From Nocardiopsis coralli (lineage in GTDB: Bacteria; Actinomycetota; Actinomycetes; Streptosporangiales; Streptosporangiaceae): a stretch of DNA of 64,000 nucleotides. The position numbers and the translations under genes are program-made. The stretch covers positions 1 through 64,000 of the forward strand of contig NZ_JADBGI010000002.1 in the NCBI RefSeq assembly GCF_014892575.1, read 5' to 3'. Below are positions 53,345 through 62,401 of the stretch, piece by piece; the stretch's first letter is position 1; each line of letters opens with the position of its first letter. The notes under the pieces are model-generated. The model saw only the letters and a program-made list of their open reading frames with translations, was not told where the DNA came from and did no database searches.

Positions 53345-54946
53345 TCAGCCCGCCCCCGTTGCCTGCCGGTCCCGGGCGGCCTCCTGCCGGGAGACCCACT
53401 CGCGCAGGTGGCGTTTGTCGAGCTTGCCACTGGCGTTGCGGGGCACCGCATCGGTGACCAGGAGCGAGCGCGGCAGTTTGTACCGCGCCAGGGAGTGCCC
53501 GCAGTGTTCGCGGACCTCCTCCAGCGTGGGTTCGGGGCCGGACCCGGTGCACGAGACGACGGCCACGACCCTCTCGCCCCAGTCCGGGTCGGGGCGACCG
53601 ACCACCGCCGCGTCGGTCACACGGGGATGTTCCACGAGCACCCGTTCGACCTCGGCCGGGTACACGTTCTCCCCGCCGGAGATCACCATGTCCTTGAGAC
53701 GGTCCACGATGAACAGGTCCCCGTCCGCGTCCACGTGGCCGATGTCGCCGCTGCGGAACCAACCGTCGCGGAAGGCGGCCCGGGTGGCCTCCTCGTTGTG
53801 CCAGTACCCGGGCGTCACGTTGGGTCCGCGCACCTCCACCTCACCGGCCGCACCGGGGCCGGTGACGGGGGTTCCGGTGGCCGGGTCGACCAGGCGCACC
53901 TGCCCGTAGGGCATAGCGGTCCCGGCCGAGGCGGGTTTCTTCGAGGACAGGTGCGGGGGCAGGAACGTCGCGAACGGGGCGGTCTCGGTCAGCCCCCAGG
54001 CCTGCTGCAGCCGCACGCCCGCCTTCTCGTACTCCAGGACCAGGCTGGGCGGCACCGGCGCGCCCGCGACCACCGGCGCCCGAAGCTCTGACAGATCGGC
54101 GTCGGCGAACCCGGGCTGCCGGGCGATGGCGGCGTACATCGCGGGCACGGCGAAGACCGTGTTGATCCGGTACCCGGTGAGATCCGTGAGCGCCGCCGCG
54201 GGGTCGAAGGAGCGCCGCACCACGACCGTGCCGCCGAGGGAGAGCGTGCCAAGGGTCAGGGCGTTGAGGCCGCCGATGTGGAACATCGGAGCGGCCGCGT
54301 AGGTGGTCTCACCAGGAACGTGCCCCACGGCCGAGGCGACGTTGAGCTGGTTCCACCACAGGTTGCCGTGGGTGAGCACCACACCCTTGGGGCGCCCGGT
54401 GGTTCCGGAGGTGTACATCAGGACGGCGAGCTCGTCGCTGCCCACCGTCGCCGGTGCGGGGATCCCCGCACCGCTGTCGGCCACACGCGAGAGGCGTTCC
54501 CACCCCGGTGCGGGGTCGGCCGCAGGCACGTGGGGGTCGGTGTCGACCAGCACACGCACCGGGGTGGGCAGCCGGGACACGATCTGCTCGACGAGTTCCC
54601 GGTGCCCCTCTTCGACGACCAGAACACGCGGTCCGGCGTCGGCCAGGACGACCTCGACCTCGGGTGCGGCCAACCGGAAGTTCACCGGGACGAACACGGC
54701 GCCGATCCGGGTGGCGGCCACGAGGGTCTCCAGCAGGGTGGCGCTGTTCAGTCCCAGGTAGGCGATCCGGTCCCCGCGCTTGAGCCCGGCCGCGGCCAGC
54801 CCCGCCGCGAACTCGGCTGTGCGCCGTTCCAGTTCGGCGAAGGTGGTGGTGTCCCCCTCGTAGACCAGGGCGGTGGTGTCGGGCCGGGCGCCGGCGATCC
54901 GGGCTACGGAAGCGGCGATACCGGGTGGCTGTGGTGTGACGGTCAT
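53345..54946 (-). CDS. Acyl-CoA synthetase (AMP-forming)
   Basis: 533 residues, ANL superfamily. A3 motif MYTSGTTGRPKGVVLTHGN, A5 AWGLTETAP, A7 GWFRSGDIGHVDADG, hinge DRLKDMVISGGENVYPAEVE and A10 NASGKLDKRHLRE with catalytic Lys. ATG 54946 has AGGAG upstream. In this operon it probably activates an aromatic or C-C cleavage-derived acid such as a phenylpropanoid; the exact acid is unknown. Confidence 0.9.
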   Translation of the reverse strand: MTVTPQPPGIAASVARIAGARPDTTALVYEGDTTTFAELERRTAEFAAGLAAAGLKRGDRIAYLGLNSATLLETLVAATRIGAVFVPVNFRLAAPEVEVVLADAGPRVLVVEEGHRELVEQIVSRLPTPVRVLVDTDPHVPAADPAPGWERLSRVADSGAGIPAPATVGSDELAVLMYTSGTTGRPKGVVLTHGNLWWNQLNVASAVGHVPGETTYAAAPMFHIGGLNALTLGTLSLGGTVVVRRSFDPAAALTDLTGYRINTVFAVPAMYAAIARQPGFADADLSELRAPVVAGAPVPPSLVLEYEKAGVRLQQAWGLTETAPFATFLPPHLSSKKPASAGTAMPYGQVRLVDPATGTPVTGPGAAGEVEVRGPNVTPGYWHNEEATRAAFRDGWFRSGDIGHVDADGDLFIVDRLKDMVISGGENVYPAEVERVLVEHPRVTDAAVVGRPDPDWGERVVAVVSCTGSGPEPTLEEVREHCGHSLARYKLPRSLLVTDAVPRNASGKLDKRHLREWVSRQEAARDRQATGAG

Positions 54947-54983
54947 GTTCATCTCCTGCGGGGAGGGGAGAAGGGGAAAGCGG

Positions 54984-55841
54984 TCACAGGTCGGCCCCTC
55001 CCGCCGGGGTCGCGAACCCCCGGACGGCGATGCCCCCGTCGACGGGGACGACGGTCCCGGTGACGTTGCCGCTGTCGCGCCGAGACGCCAGGAGGACGTA
55101 GGGGCCGGTGAAGTCCTCGGGTTCGGTGGTGGACTCGTAGAGCGGGACCATGGGCGCGGACCCCCCGCGGGCGGCAGCCTTGTCGAAGGACCGGGAGATG
55201 CTGCGCCCGCCCAGGTCCAGGCTGGCGGGACCGCGCAGGTCGGTGCGCATGCCGCCGGGGGCGACGGCGTTGACACGCACCTTGGGGGCCAGCTCGTAGG
55301 CCAGTTCACGCATGAGGCCGAGCCCGGCGTGCTTGCTGGCGGTGTAGAGCGGGCCTCCCCCGTTGGGCCAGAAGGAGGCGTTGGACAGGGTGAAGACGAT
55401 GCTGCCGCGGGAGGCCACGAGCGACTTCCAGGCGGCCTGGGCAGCGAGCAGGTAACCCAGGACGTTGACGTGGAAGAGTTCGTCGAAGGCGGCAGTGGGA
55501 TCGTCCTCCCCCAGCCGGGTGAGGGTGCGGTGGTAGTCCCAGATCCCGGCGTTGGGCACGAGGGTGTCCAGGCCGCCGAAGGCCTCCTCGGCGGTGGCCA
55601 CGGCGGCGCGCAGGTCCTCCAGCGAGGTGACGTCGCCGTGCACGGCTCGGACGGTGTCGGTGCCGTGGTCCTTCTCGAGGACGGCGAGCTTGTCGGGGTC
55701 GTGGTCCACGACGGTGACGCGGGCGCCCTCTTCCACGAACCGGTCGGTGAGGGCGCGGCCGAGCCCGGAACCGCCCCCGGTGACGAGGATGCTGTCGCCG
55801 TCGAGCCAGCCGCGGCGGCCTGCTGCGGGGGTGTCACTCAT
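54984..55841 (-). CDS. cis-Dihydrodiol dehydrogenase (SDR, HcaB/BphB-type)
   Basis: 285 residues. NAD site VTGGGSGLGRALTDRF, then FHVNVLGYLLAAQAAW, Ser/Tyr/Lys in SNASFWPNGGGPLYTASKHAG and APGGMRTDLRGP, the specific pattern of BphB/HcaB dehydrogenases. It re-aromatises cis-dihydrodiols to catechols with NAD+. Its ATG overlaps the stop of the hydrolase gene by eight bases. Confidence 0.92.
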   Translation of the reverse strand: MSDTPAAGRRGWLDGDSILVTGGGSGLGRALTDRFVEEGARVTVVDHDPDKLAVLEKDHGTDTVRAVHGDVTSLEDLRAAVATAEEAFGGLDTLVPNAGIWDYHRTLTRLGEDDPTAAFDELFHVNVLGYLLAAQAAWKSLVASRGSIVFTLSNASFWPNGGGPLYTASKHAGLGLMRELAYELAPKVRVNAVAPGGMRTDLRGPASLDLGGRSISRSFDKAAARGGSAPMVPLYESTTEPEDFTGPYVLLASRRDSGNVTGTVVPVDGGIAVRGFATPAGGADL

Positions 55842-56730
55842 CGCCGTCCTCCAGGAAGTCTCGCACGAGCCGATCGAACTCACTGCGGCGCTCCAGCTGC
55901 ACCCAGTGGCCGCAGTTGGCGAAGACGTGCAGCTGCACGTCACGGATCTGCTTGAGCATGATCTGCGCGCCCTCGAGGGTGATGGTGCGGTCGTCGCGGC
56001 CCCACAGCAGGAGGGTGGGGGCCTTCACCAGGTGCAGGTCGCGCCAGAGGGGGTCCAGGCCGCGGCGTTCGGCGAAGGAGGCGTTGAGCACGTGGTAGAA
56101 GTCCTGGTGCTCGGGGTCGAGAGAGGCCTGGTAGCGCTCCTCCAGGGTCTCTTCGGGGATCTGCTTCGCGTTGTGCAGCATCACGCGCAGGTAGGTGCGC
56201 ATCTTCTTCTGGCTGGGCCCGGAGCCGTTGAAGTACCGGAACATCTCCTTCTGCCCCTCGGTGGGGGTGGGGCCGAAGGGCAACCAACCTCCGCCGGGCG
56301 CCATGAGGACCAGCCGCTCGACGCGTTCGGGGGCGCGCTGGGCCAGGGCGAGGGCTGCGGCCCCGCCCAGACTGTTGCCGAGCAGGTGGGCGCGGCCGAT
56401 GCCGAGGGCGTCCAGGACCTCCAGCAGGGCGGTCACGGTGTAGCCGGTGATGCCTTCACCGTCGCGTAGCTGCTCGGCGGTGGGCTTGTGGGAGCGTCCG
56501 AAGCCGGGCTGGTCCACGAGCAGGACCCGGAACCGGGGCGTGAGCGCGGCGAGGTTCTGATGGTAGTTGCTGTACCCGGAAGCTCCGGGGCCGCCGCCGT
56601 GCAGCATGACCAGCGGGGTTCCACTGCCGGCCTCCTGGACGAAGATCGGGCCCAGGGAGGTGTCGACGGTGTGTTCGGTCAGTGCCGGGCCGGCAGCGGT
56701 GTCCGCCCAGGTGGTGGCCACAGGGGTCAT
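55834..56730 (-). CDS. Meta-cleavage product hydrolase (MhpC/BphD-type)
   Basis: 298 residues, alpha/beta hydrolase. Oxyanion motif LHGGGPGASGYSNY, nucleophile Ser in LLGNSLGGAAALALA, Asp in LLWGRDDRTITLEGA and His in NCGHWVQLERR match C-C bond hydrolases. It cleaves vinylogous 1,5-diketones from extradiol ring opening to a carboxylic acid and 2-hydroxypentadienoate. It lies between the dioxygenase beta-subunit and dehydrogenase genes with short or overlapping junctions. Confidence 0.92.
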   Translation of the reverse strand: MTPVATTWADTAAGPALTEHTVDTSLGPIFVQEAGSGTPLVMLHGGGPGASGYSNYHQNLAALTPRFRVLLVDQPGFGRSHKPTAEQLRDGEGITGYTVTALLEVLDALGIGRAHLLGNSLGGAAALALAQRAPERVERLVLMAPGGGWLPFGPTPTEGQKEMFRYFNGSGPSQKKMRTYLRVMLHNAKQIPEETLEERYQASLDPEHQDFYHVLNASFAERRGLDPLWRDLHLVKAPTLLLWGRDDRTITLEGAQIMLKQIRDVQLHVFANCGHWVQLERRSEFDRLVRDFLEDGDE

Positions 56731-56743
56731 GGCTCTCCTGCCT

Positions 56744-57346
56744 CTAGAAGAAGGTGCTGATGTTCTTGGCGAGCAGGACGTTCTGCTCGAGGAGGATGGT
56801 GCGGCGGGCCACGCGCAGGCTCCCGTCGGCCTCGCGCCGCAGCAGGTCGGTGCGCCCGCCCGAGTACAGGTCGACCTCGTGCTCGAGGCGGTTGCGGTAG
56901 ACGAGGAACCCGGTCTCGGCGACGTAGTGGGCGTGCTCGCGCGCGGTCTCCTCCGATACGCCCTGTTCGACAGCCTCGTCCTCCTCGGCGGGGCGCACCA
57001 GGAGGTTGGTGATGAGGTGTCGGGTGCGGGAGGGCGGGTCCTCGGCCCAGGCCATCCCGGACTCGAACCGGCGCACGCGCCAGGCCAGGCTGTCCTTGGT
57101 CTCGTCGAAGAAGGCGGCGCCGCCGGGGGCCGAGACCGACAGGCGTTGCTGGCGGCGCAGCCGGTTGGTGCGGGTGGGCGCCCAGTAGACGAGGTCTTCG
57201 GTGAACAGGTCCAGCCAGTCGCCGAACCGGTCGCCGTCCAGGTAGCGGGCCTCGTTGGCGTAGAGGACGTGGACCTCGAAGTGCAGCTCCATCGCCCGGG
57301 TACCGGTCGAGGGCGCCTGTGCGGGGGCCGCAGCGGGTGTGCTCAC
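56744..57346 (-). CDS. Ring-hydroxylating dioxygenase beta subunit
   Basis: 200 residues, NTF2-like fold. LHFEVHVLYANEARYLDGDRFGDWLDLFTEDLVYWAP and a C-terminal DGSLRVARRTILLEQNVLLAKNISTFF are typical of HcaF/BphA2 subunits, which are structural. GTG 57346 has AAAGGAGG upstream; the alpha subunit is encoded three genes upstream rather than adjacent. Confidence 0.92.
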   Translation of the reverse strand: MSTPAAAPAQAPSTGTRAMELHFEVHVLYANEARYLDGDRFGDWLDLFTEDLVYWAPTRTNRLRRQQRLSVSAPGGAAFFDETKDSLAWRVRRFESGMAWAEDPPSRTRHLITNLLVRPAEEDEAVEQGVSEETAREHAHYVAETGFLVYRNRLEHEVDLYSGGRTDLLRREADGSLRVARRTILLEQNVLLAKNISTFF

Positions 57347-57359
57347 AGCGCCCCTCCTT

Positions 57360-58619
57360 TCAGCGGGAACGTACGGCTGCGGGTCGGCGCAGCAGGGACT
57401 TGAGGGGCCGGACGATGTCGGCCAGGGCATCGGCCTCCACGGGCACGGCGCGGTCGACGAGCCTGCGTGCAGCTCGGATGTCGTGGGGCCGGTCGAGGGA
57501 TGCGGCGGCCACGCAGCGGTCGCCGCGCAGGCCGAAGACGGTGAAGGAGCCGCTGTCGACGTCTCCTCTGACGACGGTGTGGTCGGCCTCGGACATGGTG
57601 CCGACGGCTTCCAGGTGGACGCCGTGGCGGTCTGACCAGAACCAAGGGGCTCCCTGGGCGGGGACCGGGTTCCCGAGGATCGATGCGGCCGCGGCCCCGG
57701 CGTCCTTCAGCGCGTTCTCCCAGTGCTCGCCGTGTTGGGGACGTTCTTCGGTGCCGGGGTGGGCCTGGGCCAGGTCGCCGACCGCGTACACGCCGGGCGC
57801 GGAGGTGGCCCGCCGGGCGTCGACGAGCACACCCCGGTCGGTCTCGAGGCCGGCGTCCGCGGCCAGGGAGGGATCCGGGTCGGTACCGATTCCGGTCAGG
57901 AGCACGTCGGCGGTGACCTTCTCAGGGCCGCCCGCGGTGTCGACAGTGCAGGTGAGGGTCCCGTCGGAGCCCTCGTGGACCTGTCCGAGCGCGCCCTGGA
58001 GGGTGCGCACGCCGTTGCTGTGGTGCAGGCCGTGCAAGGCGGTGGCGATCTGCTCGCCCAGGAGGGGCACGAGGGGGACACCGACCGGGTCGATCACGGT
58101 GACCGACGCACCCAGCGCGCCGGCAGCGGCAGCGGCCTCGGCCCCGATGAGGCCGGCGCCCACGCACAGCACCCGGGTTCCAGGGGCGAGGGCGGCGCGC
58201 AGGCCCCTGGCGTCGTCGAGGGTACGCAGGACGTGGGTGCGTTCGGGGCGCACGAGCGCGGCCGGGAGACGACGGGGCACGCCGCCGGTGGCCAGGACCA
58301 CGGCTCCGGCCCGGACCTGCTCGCCCCGTTCCGTGAGCACGGTCGGCCCGGCGGGGTCGAGGGAGACCACGCGTTCGCCCAGGTACAGGTCGATGTCGTG
58401 GTCGGTGTACCACTGGGCGGGGCGCAGGGCGGCCTCGTCGTAGGTGATGCGGCCGAGGAGGACGTCCTTGCTGAGCGGGGGCCGGTCGTAGGGCGGGTGT
58501 TCCTCGGCCGAGAGCAGGGTGACACGACCGGTGAAGCCCTGGGCGCGCAGTTCGGCGGCGGTGCTGACCGCGGCGAGGCCACCGCCGACCACGCACACGC
58601 TGTCGGGGACGGCACTCAT
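57360..58619 (-). CDS. Dioxygenase ferredoxin reductase (HcaD/BphA4-type)
   Basis: 419 residues, FAD enzyme. FAD motif VCVVGGGLAAVSTAAELR, PPLSKDVL, NAD motif VLCVGAGLIGAEAAAAAG and second FAD motif GVYAVGDLAQ. It passes electrons from NADH to the Rieske ferredoxin encoded just upstream; its ATG overlaps the ferredoxin stop by four bases (ATGA). Confidence 0.93.
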   Translation of the reverse strand: MSAVPDSVCVVGGGLAAVSTAAELRAQGFTGRVTLLSAEEHPPYDRPPLSKDVLLGRITYDEAALRPAQWYTDHDIDLYLGERVVSLDPAGPTVLTERGEQVRAGAVVLATGGVPRRLPAALVRPERTHVLRTLDDARGLRAALAPGTRVLCVGAGLIGAEAAAAAGALGASVTVIDPVGVPLVPLLGEQIATALHGLHHSNGVRTLQGALGQVHEGSDGTLTCTVDTAGGPEKVTADVLLTGIGTDPDPSLAADAGLETDRGVLVDARRATSAPGVYAVGDLAQAHPGTEERPQHGEHWENALKDAGAAAASILGNPVPAQGAPWFWSDRHGVHLEAVGTMSEADHTVVRGDVDSGSFTVFGLRGDRCVAAASLDRPHDIRAARRLVDRAVPVEADALADIVRPLKSLLRRPAAVRSR

Positions 58620-58957
58620 GTGCTGCTCCCGGGGTGGAGCCAGAGCCCGTCGTCGCCGATCTCGACCTTGTGGGTGCGCGCGTTCTCGGTGGCCGGCATG
58701 CACAGGGCCTCGCCGGTGCTGAGGCAGAAGCGCCCGCTGTGCATCGGGCACTCGACCTCGCCGTCCTCGATCCAGCCGTCGGCCAGGGAGGCCTCGGCGT
58801 GGGTGCAGGTGTCGTCGAGGGCGTAGAATTCGCCGTCGCAGTGGAAGACGGCGATCCCGTCCCCGGTGCCGGTCCGTTCGGCGGGCACGACCACGGCCTC
58901 GCCGTCCTCGATGTCCTCGGGGACCCCGACATGGATCGCTCGAACGGTCTCAGTCAC
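58616..58957 (-). CDS. Rieske [2Fe-2S] ferredoxin (HcaC-type)
   Basis: 113 residues. Cluster ligands are CTHAEASL and CPMHSGRF. Typical small ferredoxin of class II/III dioxygenases. Its start overlaps the alpha-subunit gene by eight bases. Confidence 0.94.
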   Translation of the reverse strand: MTETVRAIHVGVPEDIEDGEAVVVPAERTGTGDGIAVFHCDGEFYALDDTCTHAEASLADGWIEDGEVECPMHSGRFCLSTGEALCMPATENARTHKVEIGDDGLWLHPGSST

Positions 58958-60296
58958 GGTCGCCCTCCGGGGTCGTGTGGTTCTCGTGCCAGGCCGGTGT
59001 GTTCATCAGGTCGCGCCAGCGCGCGTAGAACCCGCGGGCGGCGTTGTCGCTGTAGAGTTCACCGACCCGGCCCGGGTAGTCCGGGTCGTGGTCGTCGTGG
59101 ATTCCCAGGCCCATCTGGTAGTTGAGCGGGGTCCGGTTGGAGACGAACCCGCGGGAGACCGCCTGGATCTCGCTCCAGTTCTCGCCGTCGTCCTGCTCGA
59201 AGATGCCGCTGGGCCCGAAGGTCCGCAGGTTGTAGCGGCGCTGGGCCTGCTTGACCTCCTCGGGCATGTTCTTGTCGACCAGCACCCAGGTCCACACCTC
59301 CATGCGGTCGGGCCCCTTGGGGTGCCAGACGCGGATGGTGCCGTTGACGGGCAAGTAGGAGAAGTTCGGAAAGACCGTCGCGTGGCCGGTGGTCATGGGA
59401 CCCTCGACCCGGGCCGAACCGAGGCGTTCGCGCAGCTGGTCGTAGTCGTAGTGCTCGTGGACCGCGGCGTCGTCGAAGCGGCTGCGCGGGTGCACGGGGA
59501 ACCCGGCCCCGTGCCCGAGCGGTGAGGTGAACTGGCGCCCGGGGGTGTTGGCGATCTCGGTCTTGGGCCCCTTGCCGGTGGGAGACATGACCATCAGCGC
59601 CGAGGCGTGGGCCATGTTGACGTGGTACCAGTCGCTGGCGAACTGTTCGGCGGCGAGCTTCCAGTTGCCTTCGAGCACCCACTTGGTGACGCCGTCGACG
59701 ACCTCCGTGCCCTCGGGGTCGCGGTCGAGGAAGGCGTCCATGTACCAGGCCATGTCGCCGAGCGCCTCGATGAGGTCTGGGGCCTCGGGGTTCCAGGTGC
59801 CGAAGACGAGTCCGCGGTGGTTCTGGACCCGGGCGACCTCGCGCAGCCCCCAGTCGGCGGTGTCGAAGTGGTCCGGATAGGCCTCGGCGTTGGGGACGTT
59901 GACCAGGTTTCCCGACAGGTCGTAACCCCAGCCGTGGTAGCTGCAGGTGAAGTTGCGGGTGGTCCCGGCGTCGGCCCGGCACAGGCGCATGCCGCGGTGG
60001 CGGCAGGTGTTGAGGAAGGCCCGCACGGTGCGGTCCTTGCCCCGGACCACGACGACGGGGTCCTCGCCCATGTAGGTGGTGAAGAAGTCCCCCGGTTTGG
60101 GCAGCTGGCTCTCGTGGGCCAGGAAGAGCCAGCTCGGAGCGAAGACCCTGCGCAGTTCCTGCTGGTAGAGGCCTTCGTCCTTCCAGATGCGCCGGTCGAT
60201 CACACCCCGTTCGATGTCGAGGTAGGCGCCGGCGTCTGCGGAGGGCGGAGAGTGTGCCCGCCAACTCCGTCCCGCAGGGGGTTCTGTGATGGTCAC
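58950..60296 (-). CDS. Ring-hydroxylating dioxygenase alpha subunit
   Basis: 448 residues, catalytic subunit. Rieske ligands in CRHRGMRLCRADAG and TCSYHGWGYD; mononuclear iron site in SDWYHVNMAHAS (two His) with the distal acidic residue near QDDGENW. It adds O2 across an aromatic ring to give a cis-dihydrodiol; the gene set favours a phenylpropanoid or similar substrate. GTG 60296 has GGAGGAG upstream. First gene of an eight-gene operon, divergent from the IclR regulator. Confidence 0.93.
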   Translation of the reverse strand: MTITEPPAGRSWRAHSPPSADAGAYLDIERGVIDRRIWKDEGLYQQELRRVFAPSWLFLAHESQLPKPGDFFTTYMGEDPVVVVRGKDRTVRAFLNTCRHRGMRLCRADAGTTRNFTCSYHGWGYDLSGNLVNVPNAEAYPDHFDTADWGLREVARVQNHRGLVFGTWNPEAPDLIEALGDMAWYMDAFLDRDPEGTEVVDGVTKWVLEGNWKLAAEQFASDWYHVNMAHASALMVMSPTGKGPKTEIANTPGRQFTSPLGHGAGFPVHPRSRFDDAAVHEHYDYDQLRERLGSARVEGPMTTGHATVFPNFSYLPVNGTIRVWHPKGPDRMEVWTWVLVDKNMPEEVKQAQRRYNLRTFGPSGIFEQDDGENWSEIQAVSRGFVSNRTPLNYQMGLGIHDDHDPDYPGRVGELYSDNAARGFYARWRDLMNTPAWHENHTTPEGDRD

Positions 60297-60529
60297 GGTC
60301 TCCTCCGAGGTGTTTCCGGTGCGAGCGGCGCGGTGGGTCTGTGCGCCGCACGTCACACACATCACCGTGTCGGCGGGCGGCTTGACCATCCGTCGTGCCG
60401 GATCGCGGAACAGGGACGACGGCTCCGCGAAACGCTCCGGAAAAACTCCGTTCGCAGGGGTGTCATTTTTAGGTGACGTTCGTCTAATCTGTTTACCACC
60501 GAGAGACAGCCACGTCGGAGGACACAGCA

Positions 60530-61342
60530 ATGACCACGACGCCCGCGCTCCCCCGGCCCTCGGGCGAACGGAGCCCCGACCCCTCCAGCCGCACAGCGGT
60601 GGACAAGGCCCTGGAGCTGATGCGTTTCCTCGGTTCCCACCAGGAGGCCATCGGCGTGAGTGAACTGGCCCGCCGCACCGGGCAGACCAAGTCCACGGCC
60701 TTCCGGCTCCTGGGCATCCTCGAACGCAACGGGATGGTCCAGAGGCAGGGGACCGACTACCAGCTCGCGCGGAAGGTCTACGACCTGGGCGCACGCGTAC
60801 ACGCACCCCGGCAGACGTGGCTCGCGGAGGTGCTCACCCCCTTCGTCGCCGAGCTGTACGAACTCACCCACGAGACGGTGCACCTGGCGACCCTGCGCGG
60901 CACCGACGTCGTCTACCTCACCAAGCTGCACGGCCACCGCGCCGTGCCCGCCCCCTCCCGTGTCGGATCACTCGTACCCGCCCACTGCACAGCGGTCGGC
61001 AAGAGCCTGCTCGCGCACTCCCCCGACACCGTCGAGGCTCTGCTGGACCGCGGACTGCACCGCATGACGCACCGCTCTCTGCAGGGACGCCGCGCACTGC
61101 AGCGGGAGCTGTCCACCGTGCGCGCGCACGGCCTGGCCTACGAGACCGAGGAGTCCGCGCCCGGACTGCGCTGTGTGGCCGCGCCCGTGCTGGGCCGCGG
61201 AAACCGCCCCGTGGCCGCCCTGTCCGTGGCCGGCAGCACCACCGGTTTCGACCCCGAGCGCTTCACCGACCGGCTCCGCCGCATCGCCTACGCAGCGTCG
61301 CTGGCGGTCAAGCACGCCCAGGCCCGCAGCGCGGCCGCCTGA
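60530..61342 (+). CDS. IclR-family regulator of the aromatic operon
   Basis: 270 residues. Winged helix TAVDKALELMRFLGSHQEAIGVSELARRTGQTKSTAFRLLGIL and IclR effector domain (PAHCTAVGKSLLAH, EESAPGLRCVAAPVLGRG). GGAGGA precedes ATG 60530. Divergent from the dioxygenase operon by 233 bp, a region with an A+T-rich stretch and a TAATCT hexamer (60485-60490). Probable local regulator; activator or repressor cannot be told. Confidence 0.9.
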   Translation: MTTTPALPRPSGERSPDPSSRTAVDKALELMRFLGSHQEAIGVSELARRTGQTKSTAFRLLGILERNGMVQRQGTDYQLARKVYDLGARVHAPRQTWLAEVLTPFVAELYELTHETVHLATLRGTDVVYLTKLHGHRAVPAPSRVGSLVPAHCTAVGKSLLAHSPDTVEALLDRGLHRMTHRSLQGRRALQRELSTVRAHGLAYETEESAPGLRCVAAPVLGRGNRPVAALSVAGSTTGFDPERFTDRLRRIAYAASLAVKHAQARSAAA

Positions 61343-61368
61343 CCCGGCGCCGGACTCCCCACGCATAA

Positions 61369-61417
61369 CGAGGGCCGCCCTACCCCACCCGCATTGCGGT
61401 GGACGGGGCGGCCCTCG
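61369..61417. terminator. Bidirectional hairpin between IclR and extradiol dioxygenase genes
   Basis: Perfect 12-bp outer stem CGAGGGCCGCCC / GGGCGGCCCTCG with an inner CCACC/GGTGG stem, between convergent genes. Confidence 0.85.
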
Positions 61418-61429
61418 TGTTCGCACAGG

Positions 61430-62371
61430 TCAGGCGTCGGGGGCGGCAGTGGTCACCGCGAACCCGGCGATCCACTCGGGGATCGCCTCGTAGAAACGCG
61501 ACCGCACCGTGTAGGAGCCCTGGGCCGAGAGGGAGGCGTGCGCGGCGATCCAGGTCCGCACCTCGTGCGCGGACCCGCCTCCCTCTGCCTCGAACCACGC
61601 GTTGGTCCAGGTGTCCACCCGGTCCAGGTCGCCCTTGCCCAGAGTGTCCAGGACGAGGCGGTCCCACTCGGGGTTCAGCTCACGTCGGCCGGACGTGCCC
61701 GCCACGTAGTCGAGCGCGCCCTGCAGCACCCGCTTCTCACCACGGGCCCTCTGCTCGGGGGTGGGCGGGGTGCCCTCGATCAGAGCGTCGGCGACCTTGG
61801 GCGGGGCACCCTCGAGCACCGGCACCGGCGGGTCGTGGGACAACCCGCCCGAGGCGAGGAAGAGCACGCGCCGGTCCAGGTCGGCGGCGGCGCGGCCGAT
61901 CGCCTCGCCCAGGGCGCGCACGCGGCGCACCGGGCCAAGCGGCGAGGCCACACCGTTGATGTAGACGGGGACCACGTCGACGGTGTCGATGCCGCCGAAG
62001 AGCACCTCGAGGGGCTGGACGAACCCGTGGTCGACCTTCATCCGGGCCGAGATCGTCAGGTCCACGTCCTGCTCGAGCACCGACCCTGCGATGGTCTTGG
62101 CCGCCTCGGTGTCCACACGCAGGGGACCGGCCTCCGACCCGAAGTCGCCGACCGACTCGGCGGAAGTGCCCAGGCAGAAGGGCGGCATCTTCTCGTAGAA
62201 GAACCCGTTGTAGTGGTCGGGCGCGTACAGCACGACCAGGTCGGGGTCGAAGTCGCGGACGAAGGCGCGGGCCTCCTCCAGTGCGGCGTCCACACGCTGC
62301 ACGGTCTCGTCCGCGGGCTGGTTGGTCCCCATGAGCGGGGAGTGGGAGAGGCCGACGAGTGCGACCGGCAT
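61430..62371 (-). CDS. mhpB: Class III extradiol dioxygenase (MhpB-type)
   Basis: 313 residues, LigB superfamily, close to the length of E. coli MhpB. Motifs: LVGLSHSPLMG, VVLYAPDHYNGFFYEKMPPFCLG, DLTISARMKVDHGFVQPL and FLASGGLSHDPP, with the catalytic and iron-binding His. It opens 2,3-dihydroxyphenylpropionate (or cinnamate) next to the diol. GGAGTTACACC precedes ATG 62371; the MDR gene is 30 bp upstream on the same strand. Confidence 0.93.
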   Translation of the reverse strand: MPVALVGLSHSPLMGTNQPADETVQRVDAALEEARAFVRDFDPDLVVLYAPDHYNGFFYEKMPPFCLGTSAESVGDFGSEAGPLRVDTEAAKTIAGSVLEQDVDLTISARMKVDHGFVQPLEVLFGGIDTVDVVPVYINGVASPLGPVRRVRALGEAIGRAAADLDRRVLFLASGGLSHDPPVPVLEGAPPKVADALIEGTPPTPEQRARGEKRVLQGALDYVAGTSGRRELNPEWDRLVLDTLGKGDLDRVDTWTNAWFEAEGGGSAHEVRTWIAAHASLSAQGSYTVRSRFYEAIPEWIAGFAVTTAAPDA

Positions 62372-62401
62372 GGTGTAACTCCTTTTCAGGGACGGGCGAT
62401 G